This document shows positions 50,079 through 50,619 of a DNA stretch of 50,619 nucleotides, piece after piece. Origin of the DNA: JAHJCL01 sp964504075 (GTDB lineage Bacteria; Patescibacteriota; Minisyncoccia; Minisyncoccales; DG-74-3); contig CAZDCT010000002.1 of NCBI GenBank assembly GCA_964504075.1, positions 1-50,619 on the forward strand, given 5' to 3'. Numbering within the stretch: the stretch's first letter is position 1; the number at the start of each line of letters is the position of its first letter. The notes beneath the pieces were generated by a model that made no database searches, was not told the origin of the DNA, and worked only from the letters and a program-made list of their open reading frames with translations. The position numbers and the translations under genes are program-made.

Positions 50079-50619
50079 TCCCAACTGTAATTGAAAAAAC
50101 TAGTCATGGAGAAAGAGCATATGATATTTATTCCCGTCTTTTAAAAGACAGAATAATTTTTTTGGGTGGCGTCGTAGATGATAATTTAGCTAACTCAATT
50201 ATTGCCCAACTTTTATTTTTAGCTTCTCAAGATCCGAAAAAAGATATTAAACTCTATATAAATACTCCTGGCGGTTCAGTCACAGCCGGTTTAGCTATTT
50301 ACGACACAATGCAATATGTTAAATGTCCTATTTCTACTGTTTGTGTTGGTTTAGCTGGTTCAATGGGAGCTGTTTTGTTAGCAGCTGGCAGCAAGGGCAA
50401 AAGATTTGCTTTACCTAATTCTGAAATTTTATTGCATCAAGTGGCTGGAGGCGTAAAAGGACAAGCAGTAGAAATTGAGATTACTGCTAAGCAGATTATG
50501 AAAATTAAGGATAAATTAAATCAGATTTTAGCTCAACATACTGGTCAATCATTGAAAAAGATTGAAAAAGATACTGATCGAGATTTTTATTTATCAGCTG
50601 AAGATGCTAAAAAATATGG
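50069..50619 (+). CDS. clpP: ATP-dependent Clp protease proteolytic subunit (3' truncated)
   Basis: 183 codons to the right edge. It starts at ATG 50069, overlapping tig by 10 nt. The sequence MALIPTVIEKTSHGERAYDI is the standard ClpP start. The catalytic Ser is in GLAGSMGAVLLAAG, His in EILLHQV and Asp in KIEKDTDRDFYLSAE, so the serine protease triad is complete. It forms the degradative barrel used with ClpX or ClpC. Only the last residues are missing. Confidence 0.95.
   Translation, partial: MALIPTVIEKTSHGERAYDIYSRLLKDRIIFLGGVVDDNLANSIIAQLLFLASQDPKKDIKLYINTPGGSVTAGLAIYDTMQYVKCPISTVCVGLAGSMGAVLLAAGSKGKRFALPNSEILLHQVAGGVKGQAVEIEITAKQIMKIKDKLNQILAQHTGQSLKKIEKDTDRDFYLSAEDAKKY

Overview
This is an AT-rich bacterial window whose style fits a Candidate Phyla Radiation (Patescibacteria) genome. 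The evidence is short, tightly packed genes, a VirB4/PrgI/VirB6/VirB2-type envelope machine, a trigger factor without its PPIase domain, four tRNAs without encoded CCA, and FakA/FakB/PlsY instead of visible fatty acid synthesis. The core is clearly bacterial: dnaA-dnaN facing rpmH-rnpA-yidC-jag, a class A PBP, NusA, PNPase, S15 and ClpP. The lineage is inferred from gene content, not from a marker-gene tree.

Layout. 1-5 kb: end of a lamin-tail-domain surface protein, yebC, a small nuclease-like gene, an acidic repeat gene crossing an assembly gap, tyrS and pbp1A. 5-9.6 kb: the replication-origin neighbourhood. 9.6-22 kb, minus strand: a type IV secretion-like cluster with a very large surface protein and rsmA; two single-gene units (13140 and 17041) sit inside it. 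22-30 kb: two more orphan units, a LysM/M23 peptidase, a coiled-coil gene, a DksA-like protein, a GH3 hydrolase, pnp, a NYN-domain gene and rpsO. 30-34.4 kb: a tRNA-Lys locus that appears broken by an HTH/endonuclease-like ORF, a VirB2-like gene, a J-domain/beta-propeller fusion, and the CCA-adding enzyme running into tRNA-Pro and tRNA-Ala.

34.3-46 kb is the most interesting part. Genes for six consecutive steps of archaeal-type ether lipid synthesis lie together: prenyl diphosphate synthase, GGGP synthase, DGGGP synthase (UbiA family), geranylgeranyl reductase, CDP-archaeol synthase (CarS) and an archaetidylinositol-phosphate-synthase-like transferase. They are interleaved with the bacterial route for using scavenged fatty acids (FakA, a FakB/DegV protein and two divergent PlsY-like proteins). 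A lipocalin-like protein, a PHP phosphoesterase and an MscS-like protein sit among them. The glycerol-1-phosphate dehydrogenase needed to start the archaeal route is not in the window. The section 46-50.6 kb holds nusA, a proton-pumping pyrophosphatase, tig and the start of clpP.

Expression signals seem to fall into two groups. Many core genes have a -10 box only 6-8 nt before the start codon, which predicts leaderless mRNAs. Several orphan accessory genes have near-consensus TTGACA/TATAAT promoters, most with their own terminators and some with Shine-Dalgarno-like sites. Three 100-N gaps are scaffold joins; two are flanked by identical 55-bp ends, and collapsing one of them restores an intact 377-aa reductase gene.
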